Positions 10,717 to 20,185 of a stretch of 53,340 nt of DNA are shown one piece after another. The stretch comes from Bacteroidota bacterium. GTDB lineage: Bacteria > Bacteroidota > Bacteroidia > Bacteroidales > GCA-2748055. The translations under genes were made by a program, and so were the position numbers. The DNA lies in contig JAHEEC010000020.1 of NCBI GenBank assembly GCA_024640885.1, positions 1 through 53,340 of the forward strand, read 5' to 3'. Within the stretch, counting starts at the first letter, position 1. Each line of letters opens with the position of its first letter. The notes beneath the pieces were generated by a model that saw only the letters and a list, made by a program, of their open reading frames with translations, made no database searches and was not told the origin of the DNA.

Positions 10717-10747
10717 GTCCCTCTGCGCCAGCAGGGGGACTTTTTTT
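10717..10747 (+). terminator. Strong intrinsic terminator upstream of argS
   Basis: A ten-base-pair stem, 10717-10726 pairing with 10731-10740, has one G-U wobble and a GCCA loop, and is followed directly by seven T. No plus-strand gene lies upstream for more than 1.3 kb, so this ends either a small RNA or antisense read-through from the small membrane protein gene, or acts as an attenuator. Confidence 0.8.
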
Positions 10748-10784
10748 ATGGGAAACATAGGCGCGCTAAGTTCGCTTCATTTTC

Positions 10785-10792
10785 TATCTTTG
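10785..10792 (+). promoter_or_regulatory. -7 promoter box for argS
   Basis: TATCTTTG matches TAnnTTTG exactly and lies 18 bases before the argS ATG. It is downstream of the terminator, so argS can be transcribed independently of it. The -33 region is weak: only TTCG is seen nearby. Confidence 0.45.
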
Positions 10793-10810
10793 CAGCTCAA
10801 TTTACATGAA

Positions 10811-12592
10811 ATGCAACGCATCGATCAGATAATTAAATCTGTGGCCATTGAGGCTTTCAGAAGCACCTGGAAGGTTGACCTGCAGGAAGACCAGCTGCAG
10901 GTCCAGAAAACCCGCAGGGAGTTCCAGGGGGATTTTACATTGGTTGTCTTTCCCCTTTTAAAGCATTCGAAGTCCACCCCCGAAGAGACGGCCAATGCCC
11001 TTGGCAGCTATATGGTCGGCCACTCAGAGATGCTGTCGGGATATAATGTGATCAAGGGCTTCCTGAACCTGGAGGTCTCCTCAAAATACTGGAAAACCCT
11101 GGTGAACGGTGATCTTCGTTCCCCGAATTATGGCTTTACCGGCGTGGAAAAGAATTCTCCGCGGGTAATGATCGAGTTTTCCTCTCCAAATACCAATAAA
11201 CCACTGCACCTGGGGCATATCCGGAACAACCTGCTTGGGCATTCCATTTCCAGGATCATGGAAGCCACCGGCCACCGGGTGACCAGCGTAAACCTGGTGA
11301 ATGACCGTGGAATCCATATATGCAAATCAATGCTGGCCTGGCAGAAAGATGGTCAGGGTGAATCTCCGGAATCAGCCGGTATGAAAGGCGATCACCTGGT
11401 CGGGAAGTATTATGTGCAATTTGACAGGGTGTATAAGGCCCAGGTGGAAGAACAAGTGAGCCTGGGTAAATCAAGGAAGGAAGCTGAAGCAGAAGCATCC
11501 ATCCTGCTGGAAGCCAGGGAGATGCTCAGGAAATGGGAGGCCGGGGATCCCGAAGTGAGAAAACTCTGGGAAAGGATGAACGGTTGGGTTTACGAGGGAT
11601 TCGAAGAAACATACAGGCGCCTGGGGGTTAAATTTGACAGAACTTATTATGAATCCGAGACCTATAAGCTGGGAAAAGAGATTGTACTGAAAGGCGTTGC
11701 CGAAGGCATCCTTTATAAAAAAGAAGATGGTTCCATCTGGGCAAACCTGGAGGATGAAGGTTTGGATCACAAGTTATTGCTTCGCTCCGACGGGACCTCG
11801 GTGTATATGACCCAGGATGTGGGTACGGCCCACCAGCGGCATGAGGAGGTTGGTTTCGATTCACACATATACGTGGTCGGCAATGAGCAGAACTACCACT
11901 TCCAGGTGCTTGCCCTGGTGTTGAAAAAACTGGGATTTGCCTGGGCCGATAAGTTGTACCATCTCTCCTATGGCATGGTGGAACTACCGGAAGGAAAAAT
12001 GAAATCCCGGGAAGGGACCGTGGTGGATGCAGATGATCTGATGGATGAGATGATCAAAACAGCCAGGCAGATGTCAGAGGAGCTGGGAAAACTGGAAGGG
12101 TACGGGCAGGATGAGAAGGATCAGATCTACAGGCAGGTGGGGATGGGGGCACTGAAATACTTTATTCTCAAAGTGGATCCTAAGAAAAACATGACCTTTG
12201 ATCCCAGGGAGTCGGTTGATTTTAATGGCAATACCGGACCATTCATCCAGTATACCTATGCCCGGATTCAGAGCGTTTTGAGAAAGGGAGCGGAGGAAAG
12301 GTTGCCCATGGGGGACCTGGAGTTGAATGAGAAGGAGGTTTCCCTCATCCGCATGATGCATGAATACCCCGAAATCATCCAGGAGTCTTCAAGGACCCTG
12401 AACCCTTCACTCATCGCAAATTTCCTTTATGACCTGGCAAAAGAGTTTAACCAGTTCTACCACGATTACAGCATTCTGAGCGCCGAGTCTGAGGAACTTG
12501 TGGAACAGAGGTTGCTCCTGGTGGATGTGATTGGCAGGATCATCCGGTCGGGCATGGAATTGCTGGGAATCGAGGTCCCTGAGCGGATGTAA
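10811..12592 (+). CDS. argS: Arginyl-tRNA synthetase
   Basis: A 593-residue class I aminoacyl-tRNA synthetase that charges tRNA-Arg. The frame is open from 10748, but ATG 10811 is chosen because MQRIDQIIKSVAIEAF is the normal beginning and the upstream part contains the promoter and leader. The HIGH motif is HLGH at residues 133-136 in PNTNKPLHLGHIRNN; the KMSKS-equivalent loop is GKMKSREGTVV near residue 398; the anticodon-binding DALR-type helical domain forms the C-terminus (YDLAKEFNQFYHDYSIL). Length is normal. It is probably followed by the TPR gene in the same transcript. Confidence 0.97.
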   Translation: MQRIDQIIKSVAIEAFRSTWKVDLQEDQLQVQKTRREFQGDFTLVVFPLLKHSKSTPEETANALGSYMVGHSEMLSGYNVIKGFLNLEVSSKYWKTLVNGDLRSPNYGFTGVEKNSPRVMIEFSSPNTNKPLHLGHIRNNLLGHSISRIMEATGHRVTSVNLVNDRGIHICKSMLAWQKDGQGESPESAGMKGDHLVGKYYVQFDRVYKAQVEEQVSLGKSRKEAEAEASILLEAREMLRKWEAGDPEVRKLWERMNGWVYEGFEETYRRLGVKFDRTYYESETYKLGKEIVLKGVAEGILYKKEDGSIWANLEDEGLDHKLLLRSDGTSVYMTQDVGTAHQRHEEVGFDSHIYVVGNEQNYHFQVLALVLKKLGFAWADKLYHLSYGMVELPEGKMKSREGTVVDADDLMDEMIKTARQMSEELGKLEGYGQDEKDQIYRQVGMGALKYFILKVDPKKNMTFDPRESVDFNGNTGPFIQYTYARIQSVLRKGAEERLPMGDLELNEKEVSLIRMMHEYPEIIQESSRTLNPSLIANFLYDLAKEFNQFYHDYSILSAESEELVEQRLLLVDVIGRIIRSGMELLGIEVPERM

Positions 12593-12603
12593 ATGGAATG
12601 ATC

Positions 12604-13755
12604 ATGAAACGAATGCTTTTCTTCTTTGTGATGATGGGGGTGACTCTGGTGGCCAGTGGCCAGAAGAGCAGGGTTTTGTCAGTATTCCAGATGATCGAAT
12701 CAGGCAAGTATGAAGAGGCCAAGGAGGCCGTTGAACTGGCGGTATGGAATGACAAGACCTCCCGTTGGCACAGAACCTATTATGCAAAAGGATTGCTCTG
12801 CCAGGAAGCTTTCGAAGCGGGGTTTGAAAAAAATGATGCAAAAAAAACCGGCCTTTATCCCGATCAGCTTGTGGTTGCTTACAGTGCCTATGAGAAAGCG
12901 CTGGATCTTGATACAAGGGGACGGTTATCCCAGGCTGTCTCCATGCAATACTACGGCCTTGCCAATGATTTTCAGAAGCTGGGTCAGAGCTACTTTGCGA
13001 AGAGTGAGTATACCAGGGCGCTGGAAGCCTTTGAACATGCACTGATGGTGAGTAAAAGTGAGCTTATCTCTGTGCAAACAGACACAAACCTGGTATACAA
13101 TACCGCCATGGCTGCTTACGAGGCCAGGAAATGGGAGAAGGCAATCAGTTACCTGACAGGTCTGAATGATGATGGCTATTCCCCCAATACCGCATTGCTG
13201 CTCTATCATTCCCTGGTGCAGAGCGGTGATTCCACAGCAGCTGAACAGGTCCTTGTTGCAGGTGTGGAGAAGTATGACTACAATGAAAACATCATCCTTC
13301 AGCTGGTGGATCTGCTGGTGGGATCCAACCGACCGGACGAGGCGGTTGAACTCTTGACAGCTGCTTCAGGACGCCACGCGGACAATCATGTTTTCCCGTG
13401 GACCTGCGGATTGGTTTACCAGCGCATGAACCTTTTTGACCAGGCCATCGGGAGCCTGTCCCGGGCTGCCTCCATGGCACCGGAAGAGGAGGTGGGGATC
13501 TATTATAACCTTGGGATCTGTTACTATAACATCGGGGTGACCATCAATGAATCGGCCCGGATTATTAAAAGCAACCTGGAGTACAAGGCAGCGAAACAAC
13601 AGGCCATGGAAAAATTCCGTGAATCTGTGACCTGGCTGGAAAAAGCATTTGATCTTGATCCAACCGACCAGCAGACCATCTCAAAACTCTCCCAGCTTTA
13701 TTACCGGCTCCAGATGACCGAAAAGCAGAAGAACCTGGAGATGCTGGTGCAGTGA
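12604..13755 (+). CDS. Exported TPR-repeat protein
   Basis: A 383-residue periplasmic or outer-membrane-associated protein. ATG 12604 starts a signal peptide, MKRMLFFFVMMGVTLVASG, ending near GQKSRVL; another ATG lies two codons upstream. At least four tetratricopeptide-like helix pairs follow, for example YAKSEYTRALEAFEHALMVS-type and YYNLGICYYNIGVTINESAR-type units, with LEKAFDLDPTDQQTISKLS near the end. TPR arrays bind partner proteins, so an assembly or scaffold role is likely. It sits 11 bases after argS and converges on the DUF3078-like gene with no gap between stops. No partner can be named. Confidence 0.82.
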   Translation: MKRMLFFFVMMGVTLVASGQKSRVLSVFQMIESGKYEEAKEAVELAVWNDKTSRWHRTYYAKGLLCQEAFEAGFEKNDAKKTGLYPDQLVVAYSAYEKALDLDTRGRLSQAVSMQYYGLANDFQKLGQSYFAKSEYTRALEAFEHALMVSKSELISVQTDTNLVYNTAMAAYEARKWEKAISYLTGLNDDGYSPNTALLLYHSLVQSGDSTAAEQVLVAGVEKYDYNENIILQLVDLLVGSNRPDEAVELLTAASGRHADNHVFPWTCGLVYQRMNLFDQAIGSLSRAASMAPEEEVGIYYNLGICYYNIGVTINESARIIKSNLEYKAAKQQAMEKFRESVTWLEKAFDLDPTDQQTISKLSQLYYRLQMTEKQKNLEMLVQ

Positions 13756-15648
13756 TCAGAGCTTGAAGAGCATGGACAGCCCTACAAACTCCTTGAACTG
13801 ACTCCTTGCTACTTTCTTCTGGCTCCCGTCGGGCATCATGACCGGTTGGTCGTTTGAATCAAACAGGGGAAACCTGACATCATCGTCATAGATCAGGTGA
13901 AGGTTCAGCCTGATCGTAAAGAACCAGTTAATCTTTTTATCAAGGAGCATTTCCCAGTCCACATCAATATTCTCAGGGTGGTTCAGGTAGTTGGAAAATA
14001 GCCTGAGCCTGTTGGTAATGCTCAAATCCTCCATGGGGCTGAATGTATTGAACAGCACAACCTGGGTCCCGAGTTCCTGCTTGGCCTTTTTGGTACTGGC
14101 GATGCCGTGCCTGGTCTGGTCAACCAGTGCGGTATCAAGCACAAAGGTGTTTTTATAGGAGAGAGGGGCCAGGTTAAGGGTGGTATGCTTGAAGGGTTTG
14201 TATTCCACACCAAGACCAATGGTCAGGGAGGCCGGATTCAGGAATTTAGATTCAACCACCGAATCGTTGGGGTAATTATAGCCTTTGGCCACCTGGCTCT
14301 TCATATAAAAAGAGGCGCTCATCCCGATCTTGCCGGAAGCGTTCCTGTTAAATTTAGAATTGATCTCAAAAAGATCATTGTTTTTCCTGAACCCCTTCTC
14401 CTTGGTAGCCAGTGTCCCGAACTGCAACCTGATGCTGTTGATCCACTGGGTGTTCGCAGTGGTGTTGTTGTAAATGGCAAGCCCTGTAACATCAAACATG
14501 GTGGTGAGCGAGCTTTCGCCTCCCTTGGTCCAGTTTGAGAGGTAAGTCTGACTTAAGGAGAAGGCGCTTGTCAATTCTTTATCCCAGAAAATCGGAACAG
14601 GTTCCAGCATTGAAATCTCTGCAAGGGATTGATCCGGTTCACGCAGCTGCCGGGGAAGATGTTCCGTCTGGGCGATCATCATCCGGTTCACATCAATATC
14701 ATCCTCAAGGAGCAGGCTGATCTCATTGGGGGCGGGATTTCCGATCCAAAGGGTGATGGAATCATTTTTATAATTCTTGACCCAGAAACGGGTCGATTCC
14801 ATGTCCCCGGTGGTGACCCAGAACGGTGTTTTTCGCCCGTATATATCATCAATCATAAGCCTCGTGGAGTCCCTGCCCTCGGTAAATTCCAGGAGGGTTT
14901 CCACTGCGTATTGAAGTGAATCAAGGTGGAACCTGCCAGGCAGCAACAGGAAGGGAGAGTGATCCGCCGCAATCCAGCGGTATGAGGTATCCACAAAGAC
15001 CACATAGCCCATGTCCCTGGAAATGTATGATTTCCCATGGTATCCTTTGCTCCTCACAGGTGGTGAAATCCGGTTCCTTTGGTAGGAGTGCATTGAGATA
15101 TGCAGCGCCTCCAGCGCAAAGGTATCTATGCTGGTTACCAGCAGGGTATCTGCAATAAAAAGGGTCGAATCGAGCATTCCGTTTTCGTCAAGAATTGAAT
15201 CGGACAGGGTGAGGGTTGAGAAATCCACGGGGTATTTGAGTCGCATCTCCTCTTTCAAAATCAGTCCCAGGCTCCAGCCCACGGTATCCACAATAAATGT
15301 GGTATCATTCAGCCAGCGGATTTTCAGGGAGTCGCTGTACGGGACCTTCTCCAGAGACAAGGGAATGGATCTAAGATCCATCTGGTGCAGCAACGCAGTA
15401 ACCGAGTCATAGGGCTCTGCGGTTTGCCGGAGCAACCTGAGAAGGGCCTTCTGGTATTCATCTCCTTTTGATCGCCAGATGCTCCGGTCCATTGACACCT
15501 GTTGCACATAATTTATGGCCGATTCTAAAGTGAATACGGGAACCGTGTCCACAGTGCCTGACACGGGTAGCCCCGTTTCATCCCCGGTTTGCGCATGACA
15601 GATGGATGCAACCAACAGGGATGCAATAAAAAGGTACCTGCGTATCAT
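13756..15648 (-). CDS. DUF3078-like outer-membrane protein
   Basis: A 630-residue exported protein with signal peptide MIRRYLFIASLLVASICHAQ. The N-terminal 340 residues are Ser/Thr/Asp-rich with many beta strands. The C-terminal half, from LTSAFSLSQTYLSNWTKGGESS on, has the alternating strand pattern and the WTKGGESS-type turn of the Bacteroidota DUF3078 beta-barrel family, and ends in KEFVGLSMLFKL with a terminal aromatic-containing strand, as outer-membrane barrels do. DUF3078 proteins usually contain only the barrel part, so the long N-terminal extension is notable. Function is unknown. The gene lies upstream of nothing obvious and is separated from folD by 28 bases on the same strand, so it may be the last gene of an ffh-folD unit. 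Confidence 0.78.
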   Translation of the reverse strand: MIRRYLFIASLLVASICHAQTGDETGLPVSGTVDTVPVFTLESAINYVQQVSMDRSIWRSKGDEYQKALLRLLRQTAEPYDSVTALLHQMDLRSIPLSLEKVPYSDSLKIRWLNDTTFIVDTVGWSLGLILKEEMRLKYPVDFSTLTLSDSILDENGMLDSTLFIADTLLVTSIDTFALEALHISMHSYQRNRISPPVRSKGYHGKSYISRDMGYVVFVDTSYRWIAADHSPFLLLPGRFHLDSLQYAVETLLEFTEGRDSTRLMIDDIYGRKTPFWVTTGDMESTRFWVKNYKNDSITLWIGNPAPNEISLLLEDDIDVNRMMIAQTEHLPRQLREPDQSLAEISMLEPVPIFWDKELTSAFSLSQTYLSNWTKGGESSLTTMFDVTGLAIYNNTTANTQWINSIRLQFGTLATKEKGFRKNNDLFEINSKFNRNASGKIGMSASFYMKSQVAKGYNYPNDSVVESKFLNPASLTIGLGVEYKPFKHTTLNLAPLSYKNTFVLDTALVDQTRHGIASTKKAKQELGTQVVLFNTFSPMEDLSITNRLRLFSNYLNHPENIDVDWEMLLDKKINWFFTIRLNLHLIYDDDVRFPLFDSNDQPVMMPDGSQKKVARSQFKEFVGLSMLFKL

Positions 15649-15676
15649 AGGAGTGGATTTCTTCTGAAAACGGATA

Positions 15677-16552
15677 TTATCTCTGAATATTTCTTTTGGC
15701 GGCCTTCAGGGTATTTGAAAGCAGTGATACCCTCGTCATGGGACCCACGCCTCCCGGTACGGGGGTAATATAAGCGCATTTTGGTGCCACCTCCTCGTAA
15801 ACCACATCACCTTTCAGGCGAAATCCTGATTTTGTATCAGGGGCGGGGACCCTGGTGGTTCCCACATCAATAACCACCGCACCCTCTTTCACCATGGACG
15901 CCTTCACAAAGCCCGGGACCCCAAGGGCGGCAATCAGGATATCCGCAGAGGCACATAATTGCTCCAGATCCCTGGTCCGGCTGTGGGCAACCGTGACGGT
16001 GGCATTGATGGATTTTTGTGACATCAGGATGCTCATGGGTCTTCCGACGATATTGCTCCTTCCCAGCACCACGCAATGTTTTCCCGCAGTTTCGATGCCA
16101 TACCGTTTCAGCAGCTCAACAATGCCGCTGGGAGTGGCCGACACGAAGGAAGGAAGGCCGATGACGGTGCGGCCAACGTTCACGGGATGAAATCCATCCA
16201 CGTCCTTCTGAGGATCAATGGCCTCAATCACTTTCTGTTCGTCAATATGGTCCGGAAGGGGCAACTGGACAATGAATCCGTCCACCTGATCATCATTATT
16301 GAGCGCTTCGATCTTCGCAAGCAGCTCCTCCTCTTTCACATCATCTTCAAACCTGACCAGGGAAGATCTGAAACCAACCTCCTGGCAATCCTTGATCTTG
16401 AATGCCACATAAGTTTCACTGCCTCCGTCGTGACCTACAAGAATGGCAGCCAGGTGGGGATTCCTGTGACCGGAAGCGACCAGCGAATCCACCTCTTTTT
16501 TGATCTCATCTTTGATTGCACCTGCAGTGGCCTTTCCGTCAATAATTTGCAT
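15677..16552 (-). CDS. folD: Bifunctional methylenetetrahydrofolate dehydrogenase / methenyltetrahydrofolate cyclohydrolase
   Basis: A 291-residue cytosolic enzyme that interconverts 5,10-methylene-, 5,10-methenyl- and 10-formyl-tetrahydrofolate, supplying one-carbon units for purines and fMet. The catalytic pair Tyr48 and Lys52 lie in [10 protein letters not shown]; the second FolD signature is [11 protein letters not shown] near residue 108; the NADP-binding loop is [14 protein letters not shown] near residue 175; and [10 protein letters not shown] closes the protein. Length is normal. It starts at ATG 16552, 28 bases after ffh on the same strand, so co-transcription is likely. Confidence 0.97.
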   Translation of the reverse strand: MQIIDGKATAGAIKDEIKKEVDSLVASGHRNPHLAAILVGHDGGSETYVAFKIKDCQEVGFRSSLVRFEDDVKEEELLAKIEALNNDDQVDGFIVQLPLPDHIDEQKVIEAIDPQKDVDGFHPVNVGRTVIGLPSFVSATPSGIVELLKRYGIETAGKHCVVLGRSNIVGRPMSILMSQKSINATVTVAHSRTRDLEQLCASADILIAALGVPGFVKASMVKEGAVVIDVGTTRVPAPDTKSGFRLKGDVVYEEVAPKCAYITPVPGGVGPMTRVSLLSNTLKAAKRNIQR

Positions 16553-16580
16553 GGATTCCTCTTTAAAATTTTTATCTGGA

Positions 16581-17903
16581 TCAGCGCATATTGGGGATCC
16601 GTGTCCTGCCTCCTTTTGCGGAGGTCATCACTTTCATCATTTTCCTGGTCTCATCGAACTGCTTGACCAGCCTGTTTACCTCAGGAACCGTGGTGCCACT
16701 GCCGTCAGCGATCCTTCTTCTCCTGTTCCCGTTCAAAATGGCCGGATTGGCCCGTTCGTCAGGGGTCATTGAATTGATGATGGCTTCAATGCTCTTAAAG
16801 GCATCATCATCCAGATCCAGGTTTTTCATGGCTTTGCCCATGCCGGGGATCATGCTTGCCAGGTCCTTGATGTTCCCCATTTTCTTAATCTGCTGGATCT
16901 GGGACATGAAGTCGGTAAAGTCAAACTGGTTCTTGGCTATTTTCTTCTGCAGTTTGCGGGCCTCTTCCTGGTCGTATTGTTCCTGTGCCTTCTCCACCAG
17001 GGAGACAATATCCCCCATTCCCAGGATCCGGTCGGCCATCCTTTTGGGATGGAAGGCATCCAGCGCATCCATTTTCTCACCTGTACCCACAAACTTGATG
17101 GGTTTGTCTACCACTGCCCTGATGGAGAGGGCGGCACCGCCGCGTGTATCCCCGTCAAGCTTGGTGAGTACGACACCATCATAATCCAGCCGCTCATTGA
17201 ATTCCCGCGCGGTGTTCACGGCATCCTGCCCAGTCATTGAATCCACCACAAAAAGAATCTCGTGGGGTGTAACGGCCTCCTTGACAGCGGCGATCTCGTT
17301 CATCATCGCTTCATCGATAGCCAGGCGTCCGGCCGTATCGATGATCACGGCATTATACCCCTTCATTTTGGCCTCCTTGACCGCGGCTTTTGCGATTTTC
17401 ACCGGGTTCATATTCCCCTCTTCCGTATAAACGGGTACTCCAACCTGCTCTCCGACGACCTTGAGCTGGTCAATGGCAGCCGGCCTGTACACGTCGCCAG
17501 CCACAAGCAAGGGATTCTTCCCCTGTTTATTTTTCAGGAGCGATGCCAGTTTTCCTGAGAATGTGGTCTTTCCCGAGCCCTGTAACCCGGCGATGAGAAT
17601 CACCGTGGGATTTCCCTGCATGTTCATGGCCTCATGCTCGCCACCCATAAGTTTGGCCAGGTGGTCATGCACGATTTTCACCATCATCTCCGAGGGCTTC
17701 ACGGCGGTGAGGATTTTCTGGCCCAGGGCCTCCTCCTTTACCTCCTCGGTGAATTGCTTGGCGATTTTGAAATTGACATCGGCGTCCAAAAGGGCGCGCC
17801 TCACATCTTTCAGGGTCTCCGCCACATTGATCTCCGTGATCCTGCCCTGTCCCTTAAGCATTTTAAAGGATCGATCGAGCCTTTCTGATAGATTTTCAAA
17901 CAT
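16581..17903 (-). CDS. ffh: Signal recognition particle GTPase
   Basis: A 440-residue protein that binds 4.5S RNA and signal sequences and delivers ribosomes to FtsY at the membrane. The N domain is followed by the P-loop GLQGSGKTT at residues 106-114, the G3 box DTAGR near residue 190 and the G4 box [10 protein letters not shown] near residue 247. The methionine-rich M domain carries the RNA-binding segment with [10 protein letters not shown] and [13 protein letters not shown] near residue 385. The tail ends [10 protein letters not shown] without the long glycine-rich end seen in some homologues. Starts at ATG 17903 below a TACTTTTG promoter box. Confidence 0.97.
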   Translation of the reverse strand: MFENLSERLDRSFKMLKGQGRITEINVAETLKDVRRALLDADVNFKIAKQFTEEVKEEALGQKILTAVKPSEMMVKIVHDHLAKLMGGEHEAMNMQGNPTVILIAGLQGSGKTTFSGKLASLLKNKQGKNPLLVAGDVYRPAAIDQLKVVGEQVGVPVYTEEGNMNPVKIAKAAVKEAKMKGYNAVIIDTAGRLAIDEAMMNEIAAVKEAVTPHEILFVVDSMTGQDAVNTAREFNERLDYDGVVLTKLDGDTRGGAALSIRAVVDKPIKFVGTGEKMDALDAFHPKRMADRILGMGDIVSLVEKAQEQYDQEEARKLQKKIAKNQFDFTDFMSQIQQIKKMGNIKDLASMIPGMGKAMKNLDLDDDAFKSIEAIINSMTPDERANPAILNGNRRRRIADGSGTTVPEVNRLVKQFDETRKMMKVMTSAKGGRTRIPNMR

Positions 17904-17929
17904 CTGCAGTAAATTGGAATTTCAATCTG

Positions 17930-17937
17930 CAAAAGTA
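17930..17937 (-). promoter_or_regulatory. -7 promoter box for ffh
   Basis: On the minus strand this reads TACTTTTG, an exact TAnnTTTG match 26 bases before the ffh ATG. A TTTA lies 18 bases further upstream and could serve as a weak -33 element. Confidence 0.45.
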
Positions 17938-17980
17938 GATAAAATCGATCAGAGATAAAAGGAGAAATCAGAAAGCACTC

Positions 17981-19270
17981 CTACTCCTCCACAGGTGCAA
18001 CCGGAATGGTGCCCAGGAGGGATATTTCCTGCAGGTTTGAGTAATCATAGATATAGAACCCGTCCTCCCCGATCATGAATAAGAATGAGGAAAGGGGGAT
18101 CACATCATGGGCATGGATCTCTTTGAACTCAGCAATCTTGTGGTTGGTGATATTGTATGGATCGGTGGCATCATAGACCTTTAGCCCATGGTCTCCCTCG
18201 CAAACAAACAGGATGCTCCCGTCAATCCCCAGTCCATAAGGATCCGACATGGCATAGGAGACCATGCTTTTGGGGTTGTATTTATCCGCAATGTTGATCA
18301 CTTCGAGAAGGTTTTGCGTTCCTCCGCAGGTATTGCCTGCACGAAGGGTCACATAGGCCAGGTTTCCGCTGACCACGACAGGGTCACAGGCGGTCACGTG
18401 CTGGTAAGTGGACAAAAAGTTGGGTACGGATGGTTCCAGGAGGCTGAGTATATGCATGCCGTTGGAGGTGCCTACATACATATATTCCCCGGAAATAAAT
18501 ATGGTTTCCACGTTTCCCCAGAGGTATTGTTCGTTTTTTAATTCCGGTTGGTCGGTATTGCTGATATCAATGGTCTTGAGCTTATATGTGCTTTCCAGCG
18601 CATAGAGATAATCGTCATAGGTGAGAAACCGGGCCATTGAGCCCCCCACTCCGTATGCACTTCCTGCACCTGGGGATCCTCCCATGGTTTTATTGTACCT
18701 CATATCACCGGATGCAAGGGAGACATAATCATAGTAGATGGGCCATGGGTAGGGATTGTGATAAACCTCCTTGGTGATCTCCTTGATCTCAAATTCAGTA
18801 ATTACGCCCAACTCCTGGTCAATTTCATCCAGGGGATAATCCCAGTCATACGTCGGGATCACATATTCAAACAGATCTTCGATGCGTTTAACTTCGCTTG
18901 GCTGCAAGGGATTGGAGATATCGATCAGGACCAGGTCCACATAGCTGTCGGCATAGAGCATATTGTCCTTGATAGCCATGTCCACGTTCCCTGGGATATT
19001 GATGAAGGCTTTCAGCGCCGGGTGGGCAGGATCGGAGAGATCGACCACATGAATCCCCTTGCCGTATTCGTTGATATACATGTACTGGTCCTTAAAATAG
19101 ATCTTTCCGGGTTTGACTAGCGCTTCACCGGTGGATACATTAAAGGAGGTTCGCAGCTCATCATAAGACATATATACGGGCACATTGGCCTTATAGGTCT
19201 GTAATTTCCTGTCCTCGCATGAGGTAACGGCAAGTGCCAGGAACAGGGCGAGGAAAATCGTTTGCTTCAT
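17981..19270 (-). CDS. LVIVD-repeat surface lipoprotein (predicted beta-propeller)
   Basis: A 429-residue lipoprotein. ATG 19270 gives MKQTIFLALFLALAVTSCED with Cys18 as the lipid site; the open frame extends to 19381, but that part overlaps two hairpins and is not protein-like. The body has repeated LVIVD-type blades such as GIHVVDLSDPAHPALKAF, LVLIDISNPLQPSEVKRI, LKTIDISNTDQPELKNEQ, LLEVINIADKYNPKSMV and LKVYDATDPYNITNHK, each a short strand followed by a Pro-containing turn, as in propeller proteins that fold like WD40 or YVTN domains. It probably sits in the outer membrane. Binding partner unknown. It is divergent from the gene at 19405. Confidence 0.82.
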   Translation of the reverse strand: MKQTIFLALFLALAVTSCEDRKLQTYKANVPVYMSYDELRTSFNVSTGEALVKPGKIYFKDQYMYINEYGKGIHVVDLSDPAHPALKAFINIPGNVDMAIKDNMLYADSYVDLVLIDISNPLQPSEVKRIEDLFEYVIPTYDWDYPLDEIDQELGVITEFEIKEITKEVYHNPYPWPIYYDYVSLASGDMRYNKTMGGSPGAGSAYGVGGSMARFLTYDDYLYALESTYKLKTIDISNTDQPELKNEQYLWGNVETIFISGEYMYVGTSNGMHILSLLEPSVPNFLSTYQHVTACDPVVVSGNLAYVTLRAGNTCGGTQNLLEVINIADKYNPKSMVSYAMSDPYGLGIDGSILFVCEGDHGLKVYDATDPYNITNHKIAEFKEIHAHDVIPLSSFLFMIGEDGFYIYDYSNLQEISLLGTIPVAPVEE

Positions 19271-19308
19271 CATCGGGCCTTTTAATTTCGGGTGGTTTGC
19301 ACATAGGA

Positions 19309-19352
19309 TGCAGGATGTGTCCTGCGGGTTGCGTGGGTGACGCAACCTTTTG
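19309..19352. other. Two adjacent hairpins, the second followed by a T run
   Basis: The first hairpin pairs 19310-19315 with 19321-19326 (GCAGGA/TCCTGC, loop of five). The second pairs 19328-19335 with 19341-19348 (GGTTGCGT/ACGCAACC, loop of five) and is followed by TTTT on the plus strand. They lie in the divergent gap between the LVIVD lipoprotein and the gene at 19405. They could be a structured leader for either gene or a short terminated RNA. I do not recognise a known riboswitch. Confidence 0.5.
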
Positions 19353-19404
19353 GCGACCTCCTCCATCCTGATGAAAAACAACCCCGAACCTAATCAAGGA
19401 ATCC

Positions 19405-20157
19405 ATGAATCGAACAAACCCTTTAAATGCTATCACGATCATCGCGCTGATCCTCTCCACAACCCTGCTCTCGGCACAGGAGGTGGACCATGTATACCTT
19501 AAGAACGGAAGCGTGATCCGCGGTAATATTCTGGAGGTTGAACCTGTGGATCATGTAAAGATCCAGGATTTGTCAGGGAATATCTGGTATTACCCGATCT
19601 CCGATGTAGAAAGGATCACTTCGGAACCCTTCAGAGATCAACCTTATGGTAAAAAAGAGCGCCTGGAATTCACTGCGGGATTTGTAAATATGACCTCCAT
19701 AGGATTCCTGGCCGGCTCCTCCAACAATGCACAACCTGCACCTTTTAGCCTGATCATGGTAAACGGATGGCGCAACACCGCGGGGCTCTTTACCGGCATA
19801 GGGCTCGGAGTTGAATTTCTCACCACCAACTACTTTCCCATTTTTGCGGATTTGAGATATGACCTGCCGGGAAAGGATGTGGTGCCCTATGTCATGGCCA
19901 AGGGAGGTTATTCACTGCCGCTCTCGGGTGACCGGGAAGAGTACGACATCACATACGATTACTCGGGCGGACCACTGGTGGGGGTGGGGATTGGATTGAA
20001 AATCAAATCCAGGGATCATTTTGCCTGGGATATCGGCCTGCTATACAGGTATCAACAAACCTCCTACATGGAAAAATATGATTGGAACAACCAGGAATAC
20101 ACCTATAAAGATATTTATAACCGAATCGAAATACGTCTGGGATTTTATATCGACTAA
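19405..20157 (+). CDS. Exported outer-membrane beta-barrel-like protein
   Basis: A 250-residue exported protein with signal peptide ending TTLLSAQEVD. Residues 28-75 (VYLKNGSVIRGNILEVEP, then WYYPISDVERI) form a small beta domain of the kind seen in Bacteroidota proteins that respond to, or tether, another component. From about residue 85 the strands GFVNMTSIGFLAG, NTAGLFTGIGLGVEFL, LRYDLPGKDVVPYVMAKGGY, PLVGVGIGLKIKS and the C-terminal IYNRIEIRLGFYID look like an eight-stranded outer-membrane barrel with a terminal aromatic residue pattern. Function unknown. A good intrinsic terminator follows at 20186. Confidence 0.75.
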   Translation: MNRTNPLNAITIIALILSTTLLSAQEVDHVYLKNGSVIRGNILEVEPVDHVKIQDLSGNIWYYPISDVERITSEPFRDQPYGKKERLEFTAGFVNMTSIGFLAGSSNNAQPAPFSLIMVNGWRNTAGLFTGIGLGVEFLTTNYFPIFADLRYDLPGKDVVPYVMAKGGYSLPLSGDREEYDITYDYSGGPLVGVGIGLKIKSRDHFAWDIGLLYRYQQTSYMEKYDWNNQEYTYKDIYNRIEIRLGFYID

Positions 20158-20185
20158 TCTGGCAATTGGATTAGGTTTTCCTCCC

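Larger units (their letters stand above)
10550..10810. other. Intergenic region between glycosyltransferase and argS
   Basis: This 261-base AT-rich divergent gap holds no gene of normal size. It contains two predicted plus-strand promoters with a strong intrinsic terminator between them, each listed separately. The first part, about 10550-10660, is very AT-rich and probably carries the promoter of the minus-strand glycosyltransferase. Confidence 0.6.

Noticed and set aside
19271-19381. N-terminal extension of the LVIVD lipoprotein
   Set aside because: It would cover the two hairpins and place an extra 37 residues before a perfect lipoprotein signal.
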